A stretch of DNA of 53,749 nt from Acaryochloris sp. IP29b_bin.148 (GTDB taxonomy: Bacteria; Cyanobacteriota; Cyanobacteriia; Thermosynechococcales; Thermosynechococcaceae). A program made the translations under genes and the position numbers. Where the stretch lies: assembly GCF_028285565.1 (NCBI RefSeq), contig NZ_JANQOY010000249.1, positions 1-53,749 on the forward strand, read 5' to 3'. The notes under the pieces are model-generated. The model saw only the letters and a list, made by a program, of their open reading frames with translations. It was not told the origin of the DNA and made no database searches. Positions within the stretch are counted from its first letter, which is position 1. Each line of letters begins with the position of its first letter. Shown here one piece after another: positions 26,165 to 36,066 of this stretch.

Positions 26165-27385
26165 ATGGAATCGACTAAATTTGATCCCTATCAGCTGTTA
26201 ACTGAGTTATCAAGCTCTCAAGCTAGTGGTGTTCTCAGAACCAAGAGTGATAGTGCTGTTTGGCAGATTTATTTGACCGAGGGGGAATTACAATATGTGG
26301 ATTGTTCGATACAAACTCCAGCACAGCTCAGCTATTTTCTGTGCCATCGAGGACTAGATCAAGCCTTTAATGCCCTTAAGGAAATGCCGCCTGCAGCAAA
26401 GGTTAGCAGTCCTTCCTTAACAACCTCTGACGATCAAGGACTGATTGGGAGATCGATGCTGTGGCTACAAGAGCGACATCTGTTGGATGCCATGCAGACC
26501 CAACAACTCATTGAAGATTTTACGCAAGATGCCCTAGAAACGTTCTTATGGCTAAGACAGGGTCAAGCTACCTGGGACAATGCCGTGGCAAAACCGGAGT
26601 GGGTATCAACGATTTCGGGTGAGATTCCATTACTGGAGCTAGTGGACACCATCAGGTTCCTGAGGCAGCGGATGAAGGCATGGCAAAATTGCTGCTCTGA
26701 TATTTGGTCCCCCTATCAACGCCCCTACTTGTTGGATGTTCGTGATATCAATAAGCCCGTTGCTGGTGGGAAGTTCTCCCCAGAAGTATTAACCAAATTG
26801 GCCCAATTAATGAGTCGAGGCTTTAGCCTTCGCCAATTATCGGTGTTGTTGAAACAGGATGAACTCCATATAGCTCAGCTCTTTGGCCCCTATGTAGATC
26901 AAAACGTTATCTATCTACGCAATCCTCAACCACCCTTTGATCATCTGCCACGGGTACCGAAAATATCCAAGGCCCAGGTAGCAAAAGCAGCACAGGACGC
27001 CAATCAGGTTTTCAAAATCGTCTGTATTGATGATAGTCCAACTATTTTGAGTGAAATTGAGCGTTGTTTGGGGAGCACTCGATATAAAGTCACCACAGTG
27101 AGTGATCCAATCCAAGCATCCACCATTATCTTCCGAGTTCAACCTGATTTAATTCTGCTGGATATTACGATGCCCAAGATCAATGGCTATCGTCTGTGTA
27201 ATTTACTCAGGAATAGCAATGTGTTTGATGAGACCCCGATTATTATGGTGACGGGAAATACAAGAATGATTGACAAGGCCCGCGCCAAATTAGCCGGTGC
27301 CACCGACTATTTCACTAAACCCTTTACCCAAAAAGGCTTAACAGAAATGGTGGAGAAGTATTTAACACAGCTCCATCCGGTCTAA
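26165..27385 (+). CDS. PatA/PilG-type response regulator (PATAN + REC)
   Basis: A 406-residue protein with an N-terminal PATAN/DUF4388 region (about 1-150, GVLRTKSDSAVWQIYLTEGELQY), a central linker helix region, and a C-terminal CheY-like receiver (about 283-405). The receiver has the acidic pair in CIDDSP, the phosphoacceptor aspartate in LILLDITMPKING and the lysine in FTKPF. This is the architecture of cyanobacterial PatA, PixG and TaxP1, which act at the output side of the taxis systems and influence type IV pilus motors. It is the first of five genes in taxis order. Confidence 0.92.
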   Translation: MESTKFDPYQLLTELSSSQASGVLRTKSDSAVWQIYLTEGELQYVDCSIQTPAQLSYFLCHRGLDQAFNALKEMPPAAKVSSPSLTTSDDQGLIGRSMLWLQERHLLDAMQTQQLIEDFTQDALETFLWLRQGQATWDNAVAKPEWVSTISGEIPLLELVDTIRFLRQRMKAWQNCCSDIWSPYQRPYLLDVRDINKPVAGGKFSPEVLTKLAQLMSRGFSLRQLSVLLKQDELHIAQLFGPYVDQNVIYLRNPQPPFDHLPRVPKISKAQVAKAAQDANQVFKIVCIDDSPTILSEIERCLGSTRYKVTTVSDPIQASTIIFRVQPDLILLDITMPKINGYRLCNLLRNSNVFDETPIIMVTGNTRMIDKARAKLAGATDYFTKPFTQKGLTEMVEKYLTQLHPV

Positions 27386-27534
27386 TGTGTTGTTTGTTTT
27401 CTGTGCACTGCGGACAACAGCACTCCCCCAGTTCTGGTTGCCCCGTCTAGCTAAAACAACAACGTTGCAAGTTCCAACGTACCCCTTCTTAATCCTGTCA
27501 ATTCTAATCCTCTAACCGATTAAAGGAACAATTA

Positions 27535-27900
27535 ATGAGCAGCAAAATTTTAGTCGTTGATGATCTACAGTCTGAACTTGACTTAATCAGTCAATACCTG
27601 ACAGAAGAGGGGTACACCATTGTTACCGCTACCAATGGGGCTGAAGCATTAGAAAAAGTTAGCCAAAATAAGCCGGATGCTATCGTTACCGACTGGATGA
27701 TGCCGGAAATGGGAGGGTTAGACTTGGCCCGGAAGCTGAGAAAGAATCCTGAAACAGCTGATATTCCGGTTGTAGCCTGCACGGCCAAAAGTCGGGATGT
27801 AGATCGGATGTGGGCAGCCAAGCAAGGCATTGAGGCTTATGTCACCAAACCCTGCACCAAGCAAGATCTCGTAAGTGCCCTTAGAGCGGCGATGAAATAG
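27535..27900 (+). CDS. Stand-alone CheY-like receiver (PilH/PixH type)
   Basis: A 121-residue single-domain response regulator. All receiver residues are present: the DD pair in ILVVDDLQS, the phosphorylation site in AIVTDWMMPEMGG, the threonine in ACTAKS and the lysine in VTKPC. No output domain follows. In Pil/Pix clusters the second small receiver acts as a phosphate sink or directs the motor. AAGGA lies upstream of the ATG, and its TAG abuts the ATG of the next gene, so the two are translated together. Confidence 0.93.
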   Translation: MSSKILVVDDLQSELDLISQYLTEEGYTIVTATNGAEALEKVSQNKPDAIVTDWMMPEMGGLDLARKLRKNPETADIPVVACTAKSRDVDRMWAAKQGIEAYVTKPCTKQDLVSALRAAMK

Positions 27901-28467
27901 ATGACCACCCAACAACCCACTGCTTCGACAACTTCTCTGTCTAGACTGCAAGAACTATTGCCGCAGTTATTTCAGGCAACGCAATTGCAGGGACAACCTT
28001 ATCTGCGATTTTTGTTGACTGAGGGCATTGAGGCATTGATGTCGATGGTGTATGTGCAGGAATCCTTAATAGTCCCTGCTGAGCAAATTACCCTCTTACC
28101 CAATTTACCCAGATCGGTTCTGGGCTTGATGAGTTCGCGAGAACAGGTGTTCTGTCTGGTGAATCTACCACAGTTGTTGGGGTACCCCTGCCTGGTCGGT
28201 CCTCAGCGACGATATCGAGTCATTGTAGTGCGGGTACCTGGCTCAAAGTATCAGGCTGCTGCTGACGGAGAAGCCCTCTTGGGTTTAGCCGTGCTCGACA
28301 TTCAAGGGGTCACTCGTTTCAGCGAAGAACAACTACAAACTGCTACGCCTCTATGCCCTGCCAATCTGCAACCCTACGTTACGGGAGGGTGCCAGCAAGA
28401 TGGCCAGCTTACTTACATTCTTCATCCACCTGCGATAGCAACAGCGCCAGCTCTCTACCCATCTTAA
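27901..28467 (+). CDS. CheW-like coupling protein (PilI/PixI type)
   Basis: A 188-residue CheW-domain adaptor that links the chemoreceptor to the kinase. The CheW core starts near residue 35 (LRFLLTEGIEALMSM), with PRSVLGLMSSREQVFCLVNLPQLLG and RYRVIVVRV. It starts immediately after the preceding stop. The family has no enzymatic residues. Position between a CheY-like and an MCP gene is the expected order. Confidence 0.9.
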   Translation: MTTQQPTASTTSLSRLQELLPQLFQATQLQGQPYLRFLLTEGIEALMSMVYVQESLIVPAEQITLLPNLPRSVLGLMSSREQVFCLVNLPQLLGYPCLVGPQRRYRVIVVRVPGSKYQAAADGEALLGLAVLDIQGVTRFSEEQLQTATPLCPANLQPYVTGGCQQDGQLTYILHPPAIATAPALYPS

Positions 28468-28543
28468 TACTCAACCACTATCAATTCAGACCTGTTAACT
28501 CCGTGTTGACCTATTCCTTTACAGACTTACCTATCCAGAGATC

Positions 28544-30985
28544 ATGACTACTCAAAAGGACTTTACCCCTACTGACGCAACCCCGAATAGCAACGGCAAT
28601 CTCACCAATGTGAAAAATCCGCTCAGTGGTTCATCCACAGAAACGCTCTCAGAACATCAGGCGGAAACAACCCTTAAGCCTGCCGCTACGCTTCGTCAAC
28701 GTCTGTTAACCACGGTTTTGCCAGTTGCTTTAGCACCGCTAGCCCTTACCAGTGCGATCGGTTTTGTGCAAACAGAAGCTCAGGTGAAGGAAAAAACCCT
28801 ATTACGGCTAGAGGAGGTTAGTCTACTCACCAGTGAGGCTTCAACTATTTTTCTACTGGATGCCCTAAAATTTCCAGATTTGATCAATAGTAATTCCTTA
28901 TTGCTACAAGCAGTGAAAGAAGGAGCCCAACAGTCAGAAGCTCAGGGACTTCTTCAAAAGCCAATTGAGGCAGTGGAAAAGCAATTTGCTAGTACCAAGC
29001 TGTTAAAACCCAATGCCCAATTGAATCAATATTTAGAGCGGGTGGTCAGGAATGCCCAGTTGGCAGAGGTATTTGTGACCGACAAATATGGCTTCAATGT
29101 GGCCTATAGCAACCCGACCTCAGACTTCGTTCAGAATGATGAACGGTGGTGGACAGAAGCAAAAGCAAAGGGGCAATTCATCGAAGAACCAGAGTTTGAT
29201 GAATCGGCAAATACAAATGTTATTGCTATATCTAAGCAAATTAAGGATGACTCTGGCAAGTTTCTGGGTGTGATGAAGTTAGCGTTAGCCACGAAGGAAT
29301 TAGACGAAGCCATCAATACGCTAGTCTCCCCTAGCCTCACAGAAACAGAAATGGTTCAAATTGTGAACCCGAATCTAGACAGTAACGCCGTGGTGAATAC
29401 TGTTACCCAGCAAGGCAATACCACAAAAGCCCAAGAAGTGATGGGTGGAGTAGATGTTGTAGCGGCCGCCAAGGTGCTGCAAGATTACTTGGAATCCGAG
29501 GATAAAAACGTTAATGCGACTCAAATGCAAATTCAGAATATTCCAGGGATTCGGGATGTCAAGCTGAAGACGAAAGAATCGGAAAGCTTTCAACTGGTTG
29601 TTGCGTCGTTTACCTACAAAAATCGGTTTTATAACATATCAGTTATTCCCAACTCGAAGCTGGTTGCGATCGCATCCGTCTCCACCGCTGAAGAAGCCGC
29701 CGTTGCCCGTAACCAACTGATTCTGTTCGCTGTAATTGGCCTATTGCTTGCAGGTATTGTTACTGCCCTAGTTTATTGGTTATCCAATAGCTTATCTAAT
29801 CCCTTAGCAAAACTGACCACCACTGCTGATGCTGCCGCTGCAGGCAACTTGGATGCTCGTGCTGAGGTTGAAGGCACCCGCGAAACCCGCACACTAGCTC
29901 GGACATTCAATATTTTGGTGTCTGAGGTGCAAACCCTCCTCAGTGAAACCAAGCAAGTTGCGCAAGAACAGAAAGAATCTCGCGACCAATTGGAGATGGA
30001 GATTTACCAACTTCTTGATGAAGTGGGAGACGCCACCGATGGGGACTTAACAGTGCGCGCTAGCTTATCTTCTATGGAAATGAGTACGGTTGCCGACTTG
30101 TTCAATGCCATTATCGATAATCTCAATGAGATTGCTGGCCAGGTAAAAACTTCTTCGGGCCAGGTGAGTTCCTCTCTCGATGAAAACGGAACAGAAATTC
30201 AGGCATTGGCTGAGCAGGCCGTGCAAGAAACCGAACGAACCCGCACCACCCTCAACTCCATTGAGCAAATGTCCATGTCTATTGAGGATGTGGCCAACAA
30301 TGCGGGTAAAGCTGCCTTAATTTCAGATGAAGCCTATACCACGGTGCAGGAAGGAAGTTCAGCAATGGACCAAACGGTTGATAGTATTCTCAGTCTGCGG
30401 AATACCGTGGGTGAAACCGCTAAGAAAATTAAGCGCTTAGGCGAATCCTCCCAAAAGATCTCGCAGGTAGTGTCTTTGATTGATGAAATTGCCCTGAAAA
30501 CCAACCTGTTGGCCATTAACGCCAGTGTGGAGGCCAGTCGCGCCGGGGAGCAAGGTCAAGGATTCACTGTGGTTGCCGAACAGGTGGGGGCTCTAGCTGA
30601 ACAGTCTGCTGCTGCCACGAAGGAAATTGCTCAAATTGTGGCCGGAATTCAAGCTGAGACTAAAGAAGTCACCGAAGCTATGGAGGTAGGGACCAATCAG
30701 GTGGTCGATAGTACCCGTTTAGTGGAAACTACGAAAGAAAAGCTGGCGGTCGTGTTGACCCGGTCCCAAGAAATCAACGATCTGATGCGATCGATTTCCA
30801 ATGCCACCGTCTCTCAAACAGAAACCTCGAAAGCTGTGACCACACTCATGCAACAAATGGCAGAACTGGCAAGGCAGCGGGCTGAATCATCCACCCAGGT
30901 GGCTGATTCCATGCAAGAAACGGCGGCCGTGGCCCAGAAGTTGGAAGCAGCCGTGGCCCAGTTTAAGGTTGAAGAATCTAGCTAA
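28544..30985 (+). CDS. Methyl-accepting chemotaxis protein (PilJ type, Cache-like sensor)
   Basis: An 813-residue transmembrane receptor. TM1 lies near 50-75 ([19 protein letters not shown]). A periplasmic dCache-like sensor region follows (about 76-385, with [14 protein letters not shown] and [11 protein letters not shown]), then TM2 near 390-412, HAMP near 410-465, a second HAMP-like segment around 480-540, and the signalling domain ending at 813. The hairpin tip [27 protein letters not shown] is intact. No bilin-binding GAF domain is present, unlike PixJ/TaxD1 photoreceptors, so the stimulus is more likely a small molecule or surface cue than light sensed directly. Confidence 0.92.
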   Translation: MTTQKDFTPTDATPNSNGNLTNVKNPLSGSSTETLSEHQAETTLKPAATLRQRLLTTVLPVALAPLALTSAIGFVQTEAQVKEKTLLRLEEVSLLTSEASTIFLLDALKFPDLINSNSLLLQAVKEGAQQSEAQGLLQKPIEAVEKQFASTKLLKPNAQLNQYLERVVRNAQLAEVFVTDKYGFNVAYSNPTSDFVQNDERWWTEAKAKGQFIEEPEFDESANTNVIAISKQIKDDSGKFLGVMKLALATKELDEAINTLVSPSLTETEMVQIVNPNLDSNAVVNTVTQQGNTTKAQEVMGGVDVVAAAKVLQDYLESEDKNVNATQMQIQNIPGIRDVKLKTKESESFQLVVASFTYKNRFYNISVIPNSKLVAIASVSTAEEAAVARNQLILFAVIGLLLAGIVTALVYWLSNSLSNPLAKLTTTADAAAAGNLDARAEVEGTRETRTLARTFNILVSEVQTLLSETKQVAQEQKESRDQLEMEIYQLLDEVGDATDGDLTVRASLSSMEMSTVADLFNAIIDNLNEIAGQVKTSSGQVSSSLDENGTEIQALAEQAVQETERTRTTLNSIEQMSMSIEDVANNAGKAALISDEAYTTVQEGSSAMDQTVDSILSLRNTVGETAKKIKRLGESSQKISQVVSLIDEIALKTNLLAINASVEASRAGEQGQGFTVVAEQVGALAEQSAAATKEIAQIVAGIQAETKEVTEAMEVGTNQVVDSTRLVETTKEKLAVVLTRSQEINDLMRSISNATVSQTETSKAVTTLMQQMAELARQRAESSTQVADSMQETAAVAQKLEAAVAQFKVEESS

Positions 30986-33900
30986 ATGGCCCGAGCAGAG
31001 GAGGTGATCGTTCCTCTGTTGGTCCCCCTGGATTTGAGATCGATAGCCGGATTCCCTCCATCGACATTAGCGACTGAATATCACCGCAGCATTATGGATA
31101 AAGAACAACAAGTCCAGTTCAAATTTCTCGAAGAAGCGGAAGATTGTTACGACAGAATTGAACGTGTTCTGCTCGGTTTAGCAACGAACGCTGCTGAACC
31201 CCATCAGCTGGATGAAGCGCTAAGAGCCTCCCATTCCGTGAAGGGAGGCGCTGCCATGATGGGATTGATGGATTTAAGTCGAGTGGCCCACCGCCTAGAA
31301 GATTTCTTCAAGATCTTGCGGGTTCGACACGCCTCCAAAACCATCGCTATTGAGGTAGAGACCTTACTGTTGCAAGGGTTAGATTGCTTACGGGAAGTGG
31401 GCGATCATTATAAACAGGGGATGGAAATTGATACAGGTTGGATGTCTGAACATATTTCGCCTGTATTTGACCAACTGCAGGCTCATTTAGGAGAGGTGAC
31501 GGATGACGACGAAAATGCCCTCCTTAACGGTGACAATGAAGAGATCGATCCGGCTTTACTTATGTTTGAGGATGGAGTGGAAGCCGTTCTTGATCGGATT
31601 GAAGGTTATTTTGAGACCTTGCCTACGCCTCAGCTCGCTGAAGAGCTGGCGATAACAGCTGAAGAGCTGGTGGCCTTTGGTCATATGGCCAATTTAGCCC
31701 CCTTTATTCAGCTCTGCCAATCGATTCAAGAACTCGCAACCCAAGTTGCTCCCCATCAAATCCCCGAACTATCGACTGCCGCTCTCAAAACTTGGCGACG
31801 ATCCCATGCGTTGGTTCTGCGCCGCAGTTTTGAGAAACTCCCCTACCAGCTTCAGGATTTTACGCCTAATATCATTTCCAATTCTGAAGTTGAGTTTGAG
31901 AATACTTTAGATTCGGTAGATTTATCGACCTTGCAAGCCGACTTTGGCGAGATAGAAATGCCAACAGAGCTTGCCGCAGAAGCCATCCCCTTTTTGGAGG
32001 ATCCAGCTGTTGATGACCTAGCCGATGTTTTGGCAACGGATCTACCTCACCCTGAGCCGCTAGAATCGGTCAATCTGGAAGATATTTCTGTCACTGATCC
32101 AGCAATCGCCCACTTGGCCGATGCCTTATCGGTCGAGCTACCAGCCCCTGATACTGAGCTGGATATTCCTGCCGAAGACTTTTCTGCAGATGATTTGTTT
32201 AATGCAGAAACTCTCGTCAATTTGCAGGACTCGGTGGAACTGACAGAGCTACAGCAAGCATTTGAAGTTGACTCTGATCTCAGTGGTCCTACAGCAGATT
32301 TGGTGACCGAAGAGCTTACCGGCACTGCTGAATCTCCGCTAACACTTGAGAGTGCCACCCAAATTTGGGAACAAGCCACAGCTACACAGCCTGCAGCTCC
32401 TTCCGTAAAGCCTCTTAGCGGCAAAACCGTGCGCGTTCCAGTGGAGCAACTGGAGCAATTTAATCGCCTGTTTGGAAAATTGATCCTGGAACGGAATACG
32501 GTCAATTTGCGCTTTGAGCAGTTGCAAACCTATACCGAACTCATTCGACAGCGGATTCGACAGTTGGAAGCGTCTAACTCCCAATTACAGCAATGGTATG
32601 ACCGGGCGTCCATGGAAGGAATTGTCCCCATTGAGGATGCGGCCCCAACTCAGCCCCCGAAAGTTACCGAGTCCGCCTTAGGCCGATTTGATGCACTCGA
32701 AATGGACCGATATACGGACTTACATCTGATTGCCCAGGAGCAAATTGAAACGATTGTTCAGCTGCAAGAGGTAGGTTCAGATATTACCCTGATGCTTCAG
32801 GATATGGGCCAGGCCGTTCGAGATATTAACCAGACTACGCGCTCATTGCAGACCAATGTTACCCAAACCCAGATGATGCCCTTTGGGGAAATCGTCAAGC
32901 GTTTCCCTCGGGTGATTCGCGACTTAAGCGTTCAGTTTAACAAACCTGTCAATTTGGTCATGGAGGGAAAAGCCACTCTGATTGACCGGGCAGTCATTGA
33001 ACCCCTCGGCGATGCCCTCAACCATCTATTGCGGAATGCCTTTGGCCATGGGATTGGCCATCCAGACCACCGAATTTCGATTGGCAAACCACCCGAAGGA
33101 ACGATTACTATTAAAGCCCATAACCGGGGCGCTCAAACGGTCATTACTGTTAGTGATGATGGGACTGGTATCCGATTGGATAAGGTGCGCGATCGGTTAC
33201 AGGCAATGGGACTCACCAAGACAGAAGTGTCTCAGATGCCAGAGCAGAATTTACTGGACTGCATTTTTGAGCCTGGCTTCAGTACTGCTACCGAAGTGAC
33301 TGAAATCTCCGGACGAGGTGTGGGGATGGACGTGGTGCGGACGAACCTCCGTGACATCCGAGGCGATATCCACGTGCATACGGAAAGGAGCGTGGGAACC
33401 ACCTTTACGATGACGGTGCCCTATACTCTTTCTATTTTGCGGGTCATGATCCTGGAACATTCTGGTCTGATTTTTGCAGTACCCGTAGATAGCATCCGTG
33501 AACTACTGCGTCTAGACCCAGATCAGTTCCAAAGTATGGAGCAGACCCAAGAGTTGACGTGGCAGGATCAGGTCATTCCAGTTATAAATCTGGCAAAGCA
33601 CTGGGCATTTAATCAAACCCATAAGTTATCTGAAATGCTGGGAACGCCGGTTATTAATCGATCCACGGTCCTAGTGATTGGCGAAGAGTCCAATATTGGG
33701 GGGCTGGAAATTGAGCGATTCTGGGGTGAGCAAGAAGTCACAATTCGCAATATTGCCAGCCCCTTACCCATGCCACCTGGATTTGTCAACTCTACAGTCT
33801 TGGGGGATGGTCGCGTGGTCCCTATCCTTGATCCATTGACCGTTCTTCAATGGTCTTTGAAACAGCAGCAATCCGGTATGGCAGCTCCGACAGCTGAACC

Positions 33901-34309
33901 TCTTCCCCAAATCAGCTCAAACAATACCATTTTGGTGGTGGATGACTCCGTCAATGTCCGTCGCTTCCTCGCTATAACACTAGAAAAGGCAGGCTACCAA
34001 GTCGAGCAGGCCAAGGATGGTCAAGAAGCCGTTGATAAATTGGAAAGTGGCTTAGCCGTACAGGCAGTCGTTTGTGACATTGAAATGCCTAGACTGGATG
34101 GCTATGGCGTATTGGAAGAAGTTAAAGGCCAACCTCGGTTTGAAAACCTGCCGATTGTGATGTTGACCTCCCGTAGTCACGACAAACATCGCAAAGTTGC
34201 TATAAATTTGGGCGCGTCGGCCTATTTCTCTAAGCCATTTAACGAGCAGGAGTTACTCAACACCCTCGCGGAGTATATTTACCCCAAAACCCCCGAGTTA
34301 GTAGGGTAA
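30986..34309 (+). CDS. CheA-like hybrid histidine kinase (PilL/PixL type)
   Basis: A kinase of up to 1107 residues. An N-terminal HPt domain has the phosphoacceptor H83 in SHSVKGGAAMMG, followed by a second degenerate HPt-like region without clear histidine, a long acidic linker (about 330-460), a dimerisation and HATPase_c region (HLLRNAFGHG, VSDDGTGI, SGRGVGMDVVRTNL), a CheW-like domain (about 815-960) and a C-terminal receiver (ILVVDDSVNVRRF, VCDIEMPRLDG). Start choice is uncertain: ATG 30986 follows the previous stop directly, but related kinases begin close to the HPt, which fits ATG 31094 (MDKEQQVQF). It probably phosphorylates both receivers of the operon. Confidence 0.9.
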   Translation: MARAEEVIVPLLVPLDLRSIAGFPPSTLATEYHRSIMDKEQQVQFKFLEEAEDCYDRIERVLLGLATNAAEPHQLDEALRASHSVKGGAAMMGLMDLSRVAHRLEDFFKILRVRHASKTIAIEVETLLLQGLDCLREVGDHYKQGMEIDTGWMSEHISPVFDQLQAHLGEVTDDDENALLNGDNEEIDPALLMFEDGVEAVLDRIEGYFETLPTPQLAEELAITAEELVAFGHMANLAPFIQLCQSIQELATQVAPHQIPELSTAALKTWRRSHALVLRRSFEKLPYQLQDFTPNIISNSEVEFENTLDSVDLSTLQADFGEIEMPTELAAEAIPFLEDPAVDDLADVLATDLPHPEPLESVNLEDISVTDPAIAHLADALSVELPAPDTELDIPAEDFSADDLFNAETLVNLQDSVELTELQQAFEVDSDLSGPTADLVTEELTGTAESPLTLESATQIWEQATATQPAAPSVKPLSGKTVRVPVEQLEQFNRLFGKLILERNTVNLRFEQLQTYTELIRQRIRQLEASNSQLQQWYDRASMEGIVPIEDAAPTQPPKVTESALGRFDALEMDRYTDLHLIAQEQIETIVQLQEVGSDITLMLQDMGQAVRDINQTTRSLQTNVTQTQMMPFGEIVKRFPRVIRDLSVQFNKPVNLVMEGKATLIDRAVIEPLGDALNHLLRNAFGHGIGHPDHRISIGKPPEGTITIKAHNRGAQTVITVSDDGTGIRLDKVRDRLQAMGLTKTEVSQMPEQNLLDCIFEPGFSTATEVTEISGRGVGMDVVRTNLRDIRGDIHVHTERSVGTTFTMTVPYTLSILRVMILEHSGLIFAVPVDSIRELLRLDPDQFQSMEQTQELTWQDQVIPVINLAKHWAFNQTHKLSEMLGTPVINRSTVLVIGEESNIGGLEIERFWGEQEVTIRNIASPLPMPPGFVNSTVLGDGRVVPILDPLTVLQWSLKQQQSGMAAPTAEPLPQISSNNTILVVDDSVNVRRFLAITLEKAGYQVEQAKDGQEAVDKLESGLAVQAVVCDIEMPRLDGYGVLEEVKGQPRFENLPIVMLTSRSHDKHRKVAINLGASAYFSKPFNEQELLNTLAEYIYPKTPELVG

Positions 34310-34331
34310 TTCTGTCGATCCTTCTGGGCCG

Positions 34332-35951
34332 CTAAATATTTTTAAACCCTTGACAGACCACTCTGAGGCCATAGGAGTTCTGATAACTACTCGGCAATGA
34401 GCGATAGCGAAAGGCAGACCGGCAAGCATGGGGACCATCGTACCAAGATCCACCTCGTCTGACTCGGTGCGATCTCAGATCCGCTGACTTCACCCAGGCG
34501 GATCCATCTGTGGGTGCTCCTTGATAGGTCTCATGCCAATGATCCTGGCACCATTCCCAGACTTGACCATGCATGTCATAGAGACCAAAGGGGTTCGGTG
34601 CAAATTGTCCCACTGGGGTCGTCGCCTTTCTAAAAGGGCCGCGAGGGCCGCGAGCATAGGTATAATTGCCATCGTAGTTGGCTAAATCGGCTGTCAGGGT
34701 TGCCCCCATCCAAAAAGGTGTGCTGGTGCCAGCGCGGACGGCATATTCCCATTCGGCTTCGCTGGGCAGGCGATAGTCTTGACCCGTTAACTCAGACAAT
34801 TTTTGACAAAATTCTGTCGCCACCTGCCAGCTCACTTGCTCAACGGGACGATTTGGCCCCTGAAACTTCGCTGGATTCTCCCCCATCACGGCTTGCCATT
34901 GGGCTTGGGTAATCGGGTATTTACCGATAAAAAAGGGGGGCACTGTGACCTGGTGTTGAGGACCTTCACTGGCTTGCCGAGTCGCTTCCGTCGCCGGAGA
35001 ACCCATACTAAATCGCCCCCCTGGGATATAGACCATATCGAGGGTCTGATCTTCTTTCAGCTTCTGGCGATAATATTGGGCAGACTGGCGGCGACGGGTT
35101 TGGATCTGGCCTTGTGCATTCACTCCTACCACTTCAAAGGCAAACCGAGAGAGTCCGGGTAGGGTCTCCTCCGATGGCTCTTGGGTGGACTTTGGTTCAG
35201 GAGGTTCAGAGGTCTGTGGTTCAGATGTGTCCGGTTGCTCAGCGGTCAGGGGCTGGTATTGATTGTCGAGCCCAAAGGTTGCGATCGCAGTTGAGATCGG
35301 AATTCCCAAATTCAAACCATCTTTGATCCGCACCTCCTGCAAGCGCCGCCCCGCCGCCCGTCCATGAATCCCAATGAGACGACCTTCGCGATCCAATACG
35401 GGGCCACCACTCATGCCTGCCTTGGTGACGGCAGTATAGGAAAACCCATAGCCATCCTCAAATTTACCAATGGAGGCCACTTCTCCCCGAGTCAGGGTCA
35501 TGGTGGAGACGGAAATGGCCTGATCGGCCAGAGGATAGCCACCCACGTAAATATCATCCAAAATGCCCAGGTCTTTAAACTTACCGACATCGGTGATGCG
35601 ATAGTTGTTGTCACTCGTAAAGGTTGCGATCGCAATATCCGCTTTGGTTCCCACCTGCATCATGCGAGTGTTGAGCAAATGGGTTTCACCATCATCGGTT
35701 TCCACATAGGCTTCCTCGCCCCGGTTGGAATTTTTGATCACATGGGCCACCGTTAGCACGGTGTAGATATTGTCATTCCGTTTAATTAACACCCCAGAAC
35801 CAGGGGGACCTTGGGTCAATAGGCGAACGGTAATGCGGCGGGCAATTTGGCGAATATCCCGGACCGACTTGGCTAAAGACCCCTGAGAAGAGGCCAAGCT
35901 GAGTACAGCCGTCCCCCCAAACCACAAAAAATGACGACGCTTAATACCCAT
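34332..35951 (-). CDS. Secreted trypsin-like protease fused to FGE-sulfatase-like domain, copy 1
   Basis: A 539-residue protein with a twin-arginine-like signal (KRRHFLWFGGTAVLSLA). A trypsin-like serine protease domain (about 35-225) has a catalytic triad candidate: H in VLTVAHVIKN, D in ADIAIATF and S in AGMSGGPV. After a Glu/Pro/Ser linker (about 245-275) comes a formylglycine-generating-enzyme-like domain (about 295-537, VYIPGGRFSMGS, FFIGKYPITQAQWQAVMG, VRRGGSWYDG, GLRVVC). The second domain is probably a binding or structural C-type-lectin-like fold here. It is the downstream member of a tandem pair; the stop lies 22 bases from the convergent CheA-like gene. Confidence 0.9.
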   Translation of the reverse strand: MGIKRRHFLWFGGTAVLSLASSQGSLAKSVRDIRQIARRITVRLLTQGPPGSGVLIKRNDNIYTVLTVAHVIKNSNRGEEAYVETDDGETHLLNTRMMQVGTKADIAIATFTSDNNYRITDVGKFKDLGILDDIYVGGYPLADQAISVSTMTLTRGEVASIGKFEDGYGFSYTAVTKAGMSGGPVLDREGRLIGIHGRAAGRRLQEVRIKDGLNLGIPISTAIATFGLDNQYQPLTAEQPDTSEPQTSEPPEPKSTQEPSEETLPGLSRFAFEVVGVNAQGQIQTRRRQSAQYYRQKLKEDQTLDMVYIPGGRFSMGSPATEATRQASEGPQHQVTVPPFFIGKYPITQAQWQAVMGENPAKFQGPNRPVEQVSWQVATEFCQKLSELTGQDYRLPSEAEWEYAVRAGTSTPFWMGATLTADLANYDGNYTYARGPRGPFRKATTPVGQFAPNPFGLYDMHGQVWEWCQDHWHETYQGAPTDGSAWVKSADLRSHRVRRGGSWYDGPHACRSAFRYRSLPSSYQNSYGLRVVCQGFKNI

Positions 35952-36066
35952 TCCTACCGTATATCAATCTGCAAAACCATTATCCCTACTGTATCCGCTC
36001 TATTTAGGAATGTCTTGGGTTTAGACTCAAGACAGATAGGTCGTCCCTGACAGAAGCAGCCATCCA

